Shown: positions 22,434 to 34,170, counted from the first letter of the stretch. The stretch: 64,000 bases of DNA from Cannabis sativa (GCF_029168945.1 NC_083602.1:87740027-87804026); one strand, 5' to 3'. Program-made: numbers and translations. Notes: a model not told the origin generated them from the sequence alone.

Positions 22434-25400
22434 CTAAAGTTCATCATGCTTGTCATCGTCACTGTCTTCGGCTGCCTCCTGTTTTGATTCGGCGTCAGAT
22501 TCCTCTGCAGCCTCTTCGTGTTCTTCGGCCTCTTCTTCATCCTCAGCCTGGAAACAAACACAACAACACTATTAGGACCACAGCAGAAGAATTTTTATGG
22601 AGATACTTAGAAATAAGCAAAGTTTTACTTACATCTGAATCAACTACATCATCCTTAGTTTCCTGAAATAGAATTAAATTTAGGTGTCAATACCATACCA
22701 CATGATGGGAAAAGGAAGAAAAAGAAAAGGAGAACATTCTTGACAAAATAATAACAAATATGAAAAAGTGATTCTACCTCCTCTTCTCTCTTCTTCTCTA
22801 ATTCATCAAATGCTGCCTTCTCAGCCTGGAAAAACCATTGGAAACCGTAAGAAATAATATAAAGAGATAATGTTATTGGGAGTTACACTAACAATAGAGT
22901 AAAGAAAAAACATACATCTTTGTTTTTGGCCCATGTTTCTTCTGCCACCTGCTTTGCGTACTCGGGATCGTCAGTGATCAAGACATTGTCAAACAGGGTA
23001 CCAGATTTCACCTGCAAAATTAGCTTATCAGCATCTGAGTTTCCATGGGAGCAACTATGTAACGCAAAAACACACGAAAAAGATTTACCTGCCACAATTC
23101 AATTCCTGCGTACTTCAGCTTTGGGAAAACGTAAATATCGGGATCATCCTTGAAATCTGTGAAGAAATTAACCGAGAGGATCATTAACCCATACTACAAC
23201 AGAAAAGATTTGAGTATCATAACACTGCAGACAGAAAATGTACCAGGGTTGTCAATGAGTGGTGCCTTCCACTTTCCACTGTAGTTGGGGTTCTTAATTT
23301 TCTGCAGAAAGAGGGAGAAAAACCATGAGGACAATGCTGCAATTTAGTGCCAAATAAGGTCAACTTTTCCAGGGCTCCACATACCTTTGGGCTCCATGGA
23401 CCGTTGTACTCGGGGTTGGGAATTGTTGGTGCAGTCCATTCACCATCTTCAGTCTCATCCCAATCTTCAGGCTGCAAAGACAAACTGAATTAGTAACTAC
23501 AATACTTGTATTAAAGTATAATAGAAAATAAAGAAAAAGGAAAAAAAAAAAACAGAAGCCTGTGCATACCTTCTTTGCTTCAGGATCGGGGATCTCCTTT
23601 GGAATATCATCATAACCCTTTAAATGACAAAAAATGAAATCAATACATTCCTCAATAAGTTCAATAAAACGTTAAATAAAAGACAATCAAAACTATGGGG
23701 ACATACATCTGGCTTCTTGTCCTCGGGGTCGGGAATGTATTCCTTGTCATCCCAATCTTCAGGCTGTCGACATTAGAGGATCGAATTAATATAAGCTGGA
23801 AAACAGGGAAGAAATCTATAAGACGCCTACCATTCATTGATAAGTGCTTACTTTCTTAGCTTCGGGATCCTTGATTTTCTTAGGAGGAAGAAGATCCCAA
23901 TCACTGTAAAGACTGCCAGTTTGCTTCTCAACATTATCAATAAGGATGGTGTAGGTTGCATCTGGTCGGAGGACAAATGTGTAAACATGACTGAGTTGGT
24001 CAGTTTCACATGGAACGTCCTTCTTGATCAAATGGTTAGTTCCGTTGTAGGTAAGAATGGCATGAACTTTCTTGGTGCTGTAGCCACAGATATCTGGTCC
24101 AAACATAATGCTGGCAAATAACCAAACATCAAGTACAAATCAGAATTTTAAACATAAATAACGAATTACAATAAAAGAGAGTAACAGATCATATGGAGAG
24201 GTAGTATCAACCTGTATGGGGTATCACCGCCAAATTTCTTCTGATCTACATCACCACTAAGTAACTTCATGTATCCACCACCACAGTCAAGCTTTTGTTC
24301 ATGCTTAACCAAAAACTGGAATACTAAAGTTTTGTCCTTGTTGCTGAATTCAGGGAACTCAGCCGAAATGGCATAGAATCTGTAATCTTCACTTGTTTGG
24401 ATACCTGTATCAATTAAAACATGTCCCAGCTCATTAGCAAATGCTTAATTTATTTTTAGTACATCAAGCACATTAAAAACAAAACACAAAACAGCATCCT
24501 ATTCAACATTAGATAAAGTGTGGTACCTTTGTCATTGGCATCTCCGTTCCATTTACCAGAAGTGTAGTTCCACTCCCCAGCCATGTTCTCATCTTTCTTC
24601 CAATCAGACTTAACCCAACGGTTCTCCCATCCATCTTCAGTATAGAAGAAAAGTACATTAGCAAACAAATCACATAGATTAGTAAAAATTCGTATTTAAC
24701 AGTGGATACATCAAAGAAATAAATAGTACACTCCACAAAGGCAAATTTGACCCGAACTACCCTTCCATCCTTCGAGAGTAGACTAATCACGAAGCATTGT
24801 AAATTCAAGAAGGAATTCTCATAAGTTTTTGACTTTAAACATATAAGTAGTCATGTCAAACTTTTCACACAAAATGTATAGGCAAAGCTATGTACTTAAA
24901 AGAGCTTTCTAATACACACAATGATTCTAACAGTGTAATGGATGTCCACTTCAATCCTATTCCATACCAAACAGTAAGTTAGACTGAAAACAAACACAAT
25001 CCTAATCCTTCCGAATGAGATAAATTATGCGGTTCAACAATCAACAATCAAGACCTCAGAACTCACATGATAACAATGTGGAATCCAAAGACTAAACCAT
25101 CCCGACCTGATAAACGCCAATGCCTTAAATGATCTATGCCGAGCTATACATTGATCAGATCAGAACCATATCATATGAACCTTAAGTTTTAATTTTATAT
25201 TACACCTTATAACAGAAAAGAACTCATAGATTTTACACATGGGGATCGAATCCAGACCGCAAATGTTAATGAGAAAGCTAAATCACTTTAATTATAATAC
25301 TTCTTCACTAAATGGCATTATCTCGACGAAAGCTAAAACCATTTCCATAGCCAAAACCAACAAACAGATCACAAATTCACAGATCTACTTTAAATCAACA

Positions 25401-25743
25401 ATGTAAGCTCACATATCAACACCGAAGCTAAAATAAACACGAACAACCATCAGATCAAAACAAAGAGACATACAAAACTGCCGATCCTTCGCAAAACACA
25501 TACAATTAACAAAAATGACAGACGCACAGCCTCAAAAACAACCTAATTCACCAGAAATGCAAACCGAAACCGAAAATCACACAAATCGAAAATACAAAAT
25601 GCAAATAAATACAATGAAGGAGAAATGAAGAGATATATACCCTCGAATCGCTCTTCGAAGAAAACCTTAGCAGATGCTATAGATAGAAGGCATAGAACAG
25701 AGATCAAACAGAGAAAATTAGGGTTCCTAACCCCGACCGCCAT
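22434..25743 (-). CDS. CRT: Calreticulin, CRT1/2 type, HDEL-retained
   Basis: Thirteen coding exons: 25743-25641, 24634-24527, 24404-24212, 24110-23852, 23763-23707, 23617-23570, 23471-23385, 23301-23244, 23156-23089, 23011-22916, 22825-22778, 22662-22633, 22547-22434. Total 422 aa, every junction in phase. ER-lumen lectin chaperone and Ca2+ store that binds monoglucosylated glycoproteins. Signal peptide [13 protein letters not shown], then mature [13 protein letters not shown]. The N-domain has both family signatures, [16 protein letters not shown] and IMFGPDICG, and possible N-glycan sites NYTS and NGTN. The P-domain repeats include [28 protein letters not shown] and [10 protein letters not shown]. 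The C-terminus is an acidic E/D run ending DDDKHDEL. The acidic tail and HDEL place it with CRT1/2 rather than CRT3, whose tail is basic. Upstream DNA carries UPR elements. Confidence 0.98.
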
Positions 25744-25829
25744 AGCTGAAACGATGAGAGAGAAAGCTAGAGAGAGAGAAATGAAGCAAAGCTAACGAGT
25801 GAGAACTGAGCTATCGAACGAGACGAGGG

Positions 25830-25840
25830 ACTATTATAAG
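25830..25840 (-). promoter_or_regulatory. Probable calreticulin TATA element
   Basis: Minus strand reads CTTATAATAGT about 90 bases before the ATG. A weak match, but well placed. Confidence 0.45.
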
Positions 25841-25902
25841 AGGAAGAGGACTCGCGTGGTTTTCCATTCGCGGTTATTAGGTGCACACGTGGCTCAAAAT
25901 AT

Positions 25903-25916
25903 TGACGTGGTCCAAT
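25903..25916 (-). promoter_or_regulatory. Overlapping ERSE-II and UPRE-like site of calreticulin
   Basis: On the gene strand ATTGG-A-CCACG is an exact ERSE-II (ATTGG-N-CCACG). On the other strand TGACGTGG overlaps it, the bZIP60/XBP1-type UPR element. The same CCAAT, read on the plus strand, also starts an imperfect CCAAT-N9-ACACG. Confidence 0.8.
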
Positions 25917-25955
25917 CAAAAAGTGACACGTAGTCTCTACTTGTCATTGGCTTCA

Positions 25956-25974
25956 CGTGGCGTACTGTGATTGG
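25956..25974 (-). promoter_or_regulatory. ERSE-I of calreticulin
   Basis: The gene strand reads CCAAT, nine bases, CCACG: an exact ER stress response element (NF-Y plus bZIP28-type factors), about 215-230 bases before the ATG. The CCACG half is part of a CACGTGG G-box. Confidence 0.85.
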
Positions 25975-25979
25975 ATACT

Positions 25980-27290
25980 GCTCCGCTCGTGTGGTTTCAA
26001 TTGGACGCGACCACGTAGGCTGTTAAAATATAAACGTTAAAGTTCCTAAAATGCCCCTTTCATTATGAAATTTAATTTGGATTTGTGGATTGGCCTGGTC
26101 CCAACTTATATTGCATTGTTGAGGTTGGCCATATTTTATTATTATTTATTTTCTTAAAATATTAAACGCTTCATTTGTATTTTGTAAATTAAAATTAAAA
26201 TTAAAAAATGTTAATTAATTTTCTTAAAAATGCTTTTGGATTAAGATAAGATTCGATTTCCTAATGGAAAAAAACATTGTATTAAAATTAATAGGTAAAT
26301 TTGATCCTTTTTATTTTTTTTTCAACTGAAATCTGATTTTTTAAAAATAAAAATAAACTTTTCCTCAAAAATAAAAATTAATTAAAAAGTATTAACTGGT
26401 CCTAATTTATGCATAACAAGAGGCTGAGGACTTGTAAGAATTTCAACCCTTTTTATTGAAAGCGTGATGGTTGAATTTTTCAATCTAAGGATTTTTTTTA
26501 ATACGTTTTCGAATATTATAAATAAATTAAAAAAAAATTATTATTATTTAAAAAAAAAAAGACTATTCAGCCGTATATATTTTATTAAATTACATTATTG
26601 TTATTGATTTTTTTTATTATTATTTTCATTTTAATAAAGAATATTCAACCGTAGGTCTGTAGAAATTAGAATAGTACTTTAGGGATAACTAATAACTATG
26701 GCAATTGTTGGGCATTGCTAATCTAAATTAGACCAGATTTCTGACTTTGTATTTTCTTTTATGTACAGATTATTATAAATTATAATACAATATATTCAGT
26801 AAAAAAAAAATTATAAGTTATACTACAATATACATAAGTTACAAGATCAGTTTACTAATTTTAATTTAGCTGCAAAAATTAAAATTATTACTTAATTCTT
26901 ATTTTAAAAAGTTGAAAGTTGTTTCCATTTTTTTTATTGTAACTATGATCATTTGTGTTGAAGAAAATTTCGAAAATTAGTAACATTGTAGCTAGGGCTC
27001 TTATTAGTCTTGTATATTTAATCACAACATTTTTCTTCATGTAAAAGAAAAAAAAAAGTTAAAGGACTAACAATTCTTAATATGATGATAATATTCGGAT
27101 ACCACTGAATTGTTTAAGAAATTATTCTTAGCATCTTTGTTGATACCATAGAGAATAAGGACAAAAGTTTATAACTTTCATGAATTTGTATTTTGATACC
27201 ACCAAAGACAACATTAGTGGTTGGCCATGGAACTATTACATTATTGCTATATGCTATTCATTTTGTTTTATTGTTTTGAACTTTGCTTTT
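25980..27290. other. AT-rich intergenic DNA
   Basis: No gene recognised beyond the calreticulin upstream region. Low-complexity A/T tracts throughout. Confidence 0.4.
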
Positions 27291-27297
27291 TTGGGAT

Positions 27298-27736
27298 ACC
27301 GTATTGTATTGTATTGTATTGTATTGTATTGTATAGTATTATGTTAGATTGTATAATATTAATATTATTTAGTACAGTACAATGTTTGGTATTGACTTGT
27401 ACTAATAAATTATGTAAAATTATGAATTCTTTACAATAAACTCAACCCTAACCTCAACCACGACCTGGACTCGTACACTTTTCCGAACTCAGAATCCGGA
27501 CCCAAATCCGAACTTGAAACCCTGACTCGAACCCTAGACCCAAACCCCAAATTTAGATCTAGACTCGAGCCCTGAATTCATGGATTCAGACTCGAATCCT
27601 GGACCCGGACCCCAGACCTGAACTCGAACCCAAACTCAGGTCAGGGTGTTGGACCCTAACCTGAGCCCGGTCCGGGGTCCAGGTCTAAGTTGGGGTCTGG
27701 GGTCCGGGTTCGGGGTCTGAGTCCGGGTCTAGAGTT
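27298..27736. repeat. Hexamer palindrome element, copy 1, left part
   Basis: Starts with about eight GTATT pentamers (27301-27340), then an AT-rich lead to AATAAACTCAACCC. A C-rich arm (about 27445-27650) of degenerate six-base words such as GACCCA, GAACCC and GGACCC follows, then a G-rich arm of GGGTCC/GGGGTC words that is its approximate reverse complement. Interrupted at 27737 by a solo LTR; resumes at 30192. Confidence 0.75.
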
Positions 27737-29390
27737 TGTTGGGATTTAGGTCCTAAAAGCAAGTAATTAATGGATAATATATTACAGAATATATGAAATA
27801 CAATTATAGATAAATGAATACATTAATTATAGTAGTATAATTAATAAATATCTGAAAATTCCTTATTCATATGGAGAAGGTATAATCTTGTAAGGATGAA
27901 CAAGAGAAGTAAAATACGAGATGGATAAAACTAGTCTGTAGTGTATCAAAGTAAAATGAATCTTTAATATAGAACTGCTAAGTATGTAATTTTGATTTTG
28001 ATCACATATGTGGATAAACATTTAGTAAATGTGTTGTATATAATTTGATTATGCATGACTGAACCGATATATAATAATATCTTTCATTAACGTGTCGTTT
28101 ATCATGAAAAAATTATTCATATCACAACGATTATCATTAGATTAGTCTGAATTCTAAGTATACATGAACTCATGTTTATGTTCATTGAGTTCTTTGATTC
28201 ATCGTTAAAGTTTTTCAGAGAAAATGATTCTTACAATTTTTGTTTTGAGAGCTTAATAACATGAGTGGCTGAGAACATGCTATACAATAATGGAATCCAA
28301 AATTTTCTAACAGATCGAATATTAGTTCCCTTATAGTGTTAATTCCAGGAGTGCTAGCAGTTAGATCCAAATCTATAATAAGTTATAAATTAACTGTTCA
28401 CATCAAATAAATAGTACATAAGGAGTCAAGAGATAATTAGAAGGATAAAACAATAATTTTGACTAACTCTAATTATTAACTAATAATTGGAGGGCAAACT
28501 ACTTATATTGATTATATCAATAGACTACAAGTAAGAATTTTGTAAATATAATTCTATATTGTCAAAGAGTGTAATTCCATATTTATAGTGGAGTAATAAT
28601 AGAATTAATAAACAGATTATTCTATTGATGAGATCGAAAATAATCAAGTGTTTATTAAAGCTTCAAAATATAGGTGCATGGTCCCTAAGTCACCTTTATA
28701 CAACACTGTACACGGGGAGATTTTATTTGATGAGTAAATTTGAGTGTAAATTAATTCCTATGAGAAATAAATTCTTAAGGGGAAAGTAGTAATTTATAGA
28801 AATTATTATTTTAAATAATTACGACAATTATGAACTGTGTAATTAAATAGTATTTAACTAGTAAAGTATAATATTATTCATAAATAATGTTAAAGAAATA
28901 TATATTATTTTAATGAAAATAATATTTATTTTAATTCTTATGAAATAAAAGATTAATGATAATTAATTAATTATTATTTATTGGCAGAATAGACAATAAA
29001 TCTTATTTATGGTAAAATTAAAAAAATTAATTTTGAACCTTATAATATGGCCCAACCTACACGTGTAGACCTAACCCACATGCGTAGGGTGACATATAAA
29101 AGCTCATATTAATTTTGTTTGATTATTTTATTGTTAAAATAATTCAAATTAAATTAATTAATTATCTTTTAATTATTGAATTAAATATATTATTTAATAA
29201 TCTATTTAATTAAAAATATAATAATAAAATAAAAAGATTTATCTAATTTTTGTTCATCAGTTATATAATATTTATATTTGAATTCGAATTATAAATTTAA
29301 ATTAAATTAAATATTATATTTTATTTTAATGGAATAAATAAAGATTTTTTTTATAACCTTATATATATATATATGATAGATATATATATA

Positions 29391-29618
29391 GGGATATGAT
29401 TTTGTCCCGTTATTGTACTTTCACGGATTGTAATCCGTGATGTACGGCAACCGTCAGATGAGGGAGTTATTTGATCTGATGGCTGAGATTGATCTAAGAG
29501 TAATTAGGGTTAAAAAGTAGAAACGTACCGTGATACTCATTTAATGTACCCCGAGACCCATTTAATGTACCACGGAATACATTCCGTGAAAGTACATCAC
29601 GGGACAAAATCATATCCC
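29391..29618. mobile_element. MITE family M, copy 1 (228 bp)
   Basis: TIRs of about 38 bases: GGGATATGATTTTGTCCCGT on the left, and the same on the reversed right end followed by GATGTACTTTCACGGAAT. It lies inside the solo LTR, flanked by TATATA tracts. Two more copies are at 34523 and 42566. Confidence 0.85.
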
Positions 29619-29725
29619 TATATATATCAGTATAACAAACACCTTATAAAAAAGATTACAAGTGATCAGGTTTGAGAGAAAATAGGATTGAACTTTTCAC
29701 TCTTACTCTCTCTCACCTACTCGCA

Positions 29726-29728
<3 letters not shown>

Positions 29729-29785
<57 letters not shown>
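29729..29785. repeat. (CT)n microsatellite
   Basis: About 28 CT units within the solo LTR, downstream of its TATA box. Confidence 0.9.
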
Positions 29786-29787
<2 letters not shown>

Positions 29788-30191
29788 CTCAACTCACACG
29801 CACCACACACATCAGTGTGGTGTGAGTTTTATGATCATCCCTATCTCATCACAGTATCTCATGAGTTGATAATATACTATGATTGCATAATTATACTCAT
29901 CCTATAGTTACTAATAGTTCACTCTATTTCTAAGTGTTGAGACTTGCTTGAAAGATTGTGGAGTGAACTCTTTAGCAAGTTCTTAGATTGGATGTTCAAT
30001 AATAATACGAAAAAGATAGCGAGGATCCTCTGAAGGCTACAAGAGGTATTGTCTCTCTATTCATTAGTTTAGATTTAATCTATATACATTATGCTGAGAT
30101 CCTTAGGCTTATGATTCATATTGGGTTAAATTAATTTTAATCAAATCCACTTCTGTTTTTCTAACTCTGATATAAACTATAAAAACCAACA

Positions 30192-30282
30192 GGGATCGGG
30201 TCGGGGTCCGGGTCCGGGTTTAGGTCTGGGTTTGGGGTCCAAGGATGAGGTTGGGCTGGGTTTGACCCCAAATCCTTTGTAA
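30192..30282. repeat. Hexamer palindrome element, copy 1, right remainder
   Basis: G-rich arm continues (GGGTCGGGGTCCGGGTCCGG) and ends GTTTGACCCCAAATCCTTTGTAAATATT, the same ending as copy 2 at about 32590. It joins directly to the start of copy 2. Confidence 0.75.
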
Positions 30283-30512
30283 ATATTGTATTGTATTGTA
30301 TGTATAGTATTGTGTTAGATTGTATTGTATTGTATTAATATTATATTAATATAGTATTAATGCTTGGTATTGACTTATATTAATAAGTTACATAAAATTA
30401 TAAATTCTTTACAATAAACTTAACCTCAACCCCAACCCCGACCACGACCTAGACTCGGACTCGGACCCGAACCCAGACTCCGGACCTAAACTTGAACCCA
30501 AAACCTTGACTC
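30283..30512. repeat. Hexamer palindrome element, copy 2, left part
   Basis: Starts with GTATT units and matches copy 1 closely (GTGTTAGATTGTATTG, TTGGTATTGACTTATATTAA, TTCTTTACAATAAACTTAAC) into the C-rich arm. Interrupted by a hAT element after the duplicated CTTGACTC. Confidence 0.75.
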
Positions 30513-32161
30513 TAGGGGTGAGCATGGGTTGGAAATGGGCCGACCAACCTGGCCAACCCAACCCGAAATGGGCCGAAACATGGTCATTTTTTGTGGGCCG
30601 AAATACATATGGGTTAAGAAAGATCCAACCCGCTCCTATTGGGTTGATTTCGGCTTGGGGGTTTTCTAACCCAATGAACCCATACTGAACCGGTCAAGCC
30701 CAGCCCAAGTAAAAAAATATACATATACACTTTTATAATTCATTCAATCAGATCCAAATCAAAACCCTACACCTAATAACCCTCCTTTTATTTTCCTCTT
30801 TTTCTCTATTCAAACCCTAACAAAGCAGCAGCAACAAAACTCATTTCTTCAAAAAAAAAAAAAAAAACCCTCTCAAGTCAGGTAGGCCTCACCTCAGCAG
30901 ACGTACGCCTAGGCCACTAGTCGTGTTCTCCCACCGTGCCGTATCAGCCACCACCACACTCAGCCACTCTTAGTCTCACGCATGGTCGCACGTCAGCCAT
31001 TGCTCGTGTCATGCTCATCTCGCACCAGTATACCATTTAGATCTCTAGCCGCGCCAACCATCCACTCCGCACCAGGAACCACCACCGACCGTCCAGAGCT
31101 CTCCACACGCCAGCCGCACATTGTAAGTTTTCATTTTCAACTTGTAAGTTTTTTTCTCATTGCTCTGCTGAATAGAAATAATTTTTTTTTTCATTGTTTT
31201 GCTAGATGGAAATGAAATTAATTTGAATCTTGATTAGGTATGTGATGTTTGTTTTTTTTTTTTTGACAAAAAGGTAGTCTATATAAATTTTTTATTTTAA
31301 TTTTGCTACTGTCTACTATTTATTCATTTATTTATTTATGATTTGGTTATTTTTTGTATTATTATTTTTTTTGCTATGATCTTGAGCATATAGCAATTAC
31401 CATACAAAATTTTGTTAGTTGCAAATAAATATAATATAATCTTTTCTTTTCTACTGATTTTTTTATTTGTAATTTCATGGATTTGATTATTTTTTATACT
31501 GTTAATTTTACTATGATATTTAGTATACAGTAAACAAAATTTTTGGTAGTTGCTATTATTATTATAATCTATTTTTTTTCCTTATGAGGGAGCTTATGAT
31601 TTTCTTGTAGGTAATATAATTTTCTTGATGAATATTGAATGTTTTTTTATTATGTTTTTATTTATTTATTTATAATAATTTGACTAACTAGTAACTATGT
31701 TTTTATAATTGCAGAACAAAAAATCTAAGGTTAATGAATCATTACCAAAAGCAAAGACAATTGACGTTGAGATTGTTGAGTGAGACCGATATCAAAACTG
31801 ATTTTGATTTTCTTTAAGTTTGTTATGGACAATTTTAATAGTTTTTAAAATTTAAGATGACTATAATATTTAATCTTGAATGATTTGTAAGTTTGGATGG
31901 ATATGTTTATGTCAGAATTTTTAATTTTTTTTTAAAAAATTTATGTATGATTTTGATAATATTCAAATTTGATTTTTTTTTAATTATGGAATAAGGATTA
32001 TAACCCAACCCAAACCAACCCAACCCAACCCGCAAAAGAAAAAATGGGTTGGGTTATAAAAATTTAAAATGTGAATGGGTTAAATATCTCTTGGCCGATG
32101 TCATTGGATTGGGTCATTAAAATACCCTCAACCCGGCTAACCCAACCCATGCTCAGCCCTA
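30513..32161. mobile_element. Non-autonomous hAT element, 1,649 bp
   Basis: Ends TAGGGGTGAGCATGGGTTGG and, reversed, TAGGGCTGAGCATGGGTTGG form 20-bp TIRs with one mismatch. The perfect 8-bp duplication CTTGACTC flanks it (30505-30512 and 32162-32169), diagnostic of hAT. Subterminal DNA is dense in CCCAACCC/GGGTTGGG words, likely transposase-binding repeats. Only a short frame (SKVNESLPKAKTIDVEIVE near 31723-31782) looks exon-like; no transposase domain is visible. Confidence 0.9.
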
Positions 32162-32600
32162 CTTGACTCGGACCTTAAACCCTAGACCCGTACTCGGATC
32201 CAAACCCCAGATCTAGACGCGGACCCCATACCCCAGTTTCAAATCCAGACCTGAGCCCTAGATTCGTGGATTTGGACTCAAATCCAAGACCCCCGACCCG
32301 AACTCAGACCCAACCCCGGGTCCGAGTGCTTGACCTCGACCCGAACCCGGTTCAGGGTCTAGGTTCGAGTCACGGTCTAAATTTGAGTTTGGGGTTTGGG
32401 GCCCAAGTCTGAATCCATGGTTCGAGGCCAGGTTTGAGGTCCAGGTTTGGGGTCCAAGTTTGGGTCTGGGGTTCGAAACCTAGTCTAGGGTCCGGGTCGA
32501 GGTTCAGGATTCAGAGTCTGGGTTGAAGTCCGAGTTCAAGTCTGGATTCAGGGTCTGGGACTGGGGTTGACCCCAGGCCCTTTGTAAATATTATAATACA
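32162..32600. repeat. Hexamer palindrome element, copy 2, right part
   Basis: The C-rich arm resumes (CTTGACTCGGACCTTAAACC) to about 32346, then turns into a G-rich arm (GGGTCTAGG, GGGGTTTGGGGCCC) ending GTTGACCCCAGGCCCTTTGTAA. A 150-bp AT-rich tail with CCTAATACAGGTCATTTG follows. Confidence 0.75.
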
Positions 32601-32904
32601 ACCTAATACAGGTCATTTGTTATGTATTAAATAATACGAATCACATTGTTTTAATTTTTTTTGTCGTAATAATTAATACAATACAATATTTTATTCAAAC
32701 ATAATGTTATTTATTATTTAATACAATATGATTCTTATACGACCTACCAAATGATCCTTTGAGGTACTATTCATGAATTATTACTATACAAGTAAAATTC
32801 TACTATGTAGTAATACATGTAAGTAAAAAAAAAATCCACTATGTGTAGTAATTTCAAGTATTGCTTGAAGTGGTGAGGTGTCTGGTCCAAATGGGTGAAA
32901 TTAG

Positions 32905-33148
32905 GGGGTGATATACGAAGGTGAACTGTGATGTTGGACTTTGTTCCAAAGCGTCTAAAATAGGTATTGGTACTGTTGTGAGGGACAATGATGGTTCAAC
33001 ATTGGCTTCTGCTACCTTGCGTTTCGATGGTCGGTATCATCCATTTGTGGCCAAGGCTTCGACTGTTCATGCTAGCATGGGGTTGTGTCTTCGGTTAGGG
33101 TACAATCGTGTGCTTTAGGAGTTTGATTGCCTTATGGGATTTCAAAAA
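32905..33148 (+). pseudogene. LINE 3' fossil: N-terminal RNase H half
   Basis: VNCDVGLCSKASKIGIGTVV, RDNDGSTLASATLRFDG and AKASTVHASMGLCLRLGYNR show the first strands of an RVT_3 domain, with the first Asp and a degenerate region where the catalytic Glu belongs. A stop follows at VL*EFDCLMGF, then a short A-run (33140-33148). Confidence 0.65.
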
Positions 33149-33189
33149 AAAAATACTATTATGGAACTCATGAATTGGCCCTCTTATAC

Positions 33190-33720
33190 AATTTTTTTTA
33201 ATGAAATAGCAACTTCATTAATTTAGCATTCAGATTACAAAATATCCAGCATAGATGCTGGTGCATTGGACACTAAAATGCTACAACCAGAAAATGATCG
33301 TGACATCCTAGTAATAACATGTGCTAGGCAGTTTGCTGATCGTTTTACAAAATGAATTTTAACTAAAGGCATAGATAGCAGAAGTGAGTGACAATCCAAA
33401 ACCAGGTTCCCAAAGATGGAGCAAAGAGAAGAGTGATTGCAAATGGCTTGGATAGAGACTAAACTGTCTGATTCAAGTTCAACATGTTGGCAACCTTGGT
33501 TTTTGACCCAGCTTAAAGCTTCTTTAATTCCCATAATCTCTGCAACTTCAGAGGCAAAGACACCGTTATGGCACTAAGCTTTAGCTTCAATGAGAGATCT
33601 TTAATCGTTCCTTGCAACCATACCATATTCGTGCTTATTGTCACTAGCAAATATAGCAACATCAACATTAATCTTAATTGTATTTGTATCCGGTTTAGTC
33701 TAAAGCTCAGCTCATCATCA
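33190..33720 (-). pseudogene. LINE 3' fossil: RNase H domain with two stops
   Basis: Reads TKPDTNTIKINVDVAIFASD, then two in-frame stops, then an open stretch: EIMGIKEALSWVKNQGCQ, VELESDSLVSIQAI and VKIHFVKRSANCLAHVITRM, ending at 33235. A T-run at 33190-33197 is the poly(A) side on this strand. It is closer to the intact copy at 34960 than to the copy at 1560. Confidence 0.75.
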
Positions 33721-33797
33721 CCATTACCAGAGTAGATGTGAGAGAGAGATGTGTTATCTTGAGCTTTTAGTCAATGATCAAGAGCTATACGGGCTGA

Positions 33798-34170
33798 TGT
33801 TAAGACATTAGCAACAGTGAGCATTTTGTCCTTGTTAGACTTTTTATTTGGGCTTACATGAACTTTTATTGGTTTTATTAAAACTTGGGTTGATTGGATA
33901 GTTCTTTGCTGTGTTAGACCATATTGTTGGTGATCAATTGTTAATGGGCTTAGCATCTGTGTGTAAAGTCTAGGTGAAGCAGAAGTGTGGGCTTTTCTAG
34001 TTAACTGAAGCATTTGATGAGCAGACCCAGTCCAACTAGGGTTATGTAGCTAAGTCCCCTCCCTAACTCTATAAATACATATTGTCTCATCACAATTGTA
34101 TAACTTATAGATTGACATTTTACATGAATGGGTATCTTTTTGGCATTGTTTTTCCAACTCACTGAATCTA
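33798..34170 (+). mobile_element. Possible LTR fragment
   Basis: Starts near TGTTAAGACATTAGC, has a well-formed TATA box (CTCTATAAATACA, 34065-34077) and then a short leader. The composition differs from its AT-rich neighbours. I found no matching end or target duplication, so this is tentative. Confidence 0.4.

Larger units (their letters stand above)
27737..30191 (+). mobile_element. Probable solo LTR, 2.45 kb, with a MITE inside
   Basis: Begins TGTTGGGATTTAGG and ends AAAAACCAACA, so the termini TGTTGG/CCAACA are perfect inverted 6-mers with TG...CA. A TATA box (CATATAAAAGC near 29092-29102) lies well before the 3' end. It interrupts the G-rich arm of the hexamer element, which continues at 30192. 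The five bases on either side (GAGTT and GGGAT) do not match, so the duplication is lost or a rearrangement occurred. No primer binding site follows, which argues for a solo LTR. Probably Copia type. Confidence 0.65.

Noticed and set aside
22421..24121. Plus-strand frames across the calreticulin locus
   Set aside because: Antisense shadows of calreticulin exons, whose minus-strand protein is complete.
27221..27439. Hydrophobic 72-residue frame
   Set aside because: Produced by the GTATT repeat and AT-rich sequence.
33771..34013. 80-residue minus-strand frame
   Set aside because: Lies within LTR-like DNA that has a TATA box on the other strand; no known domain.
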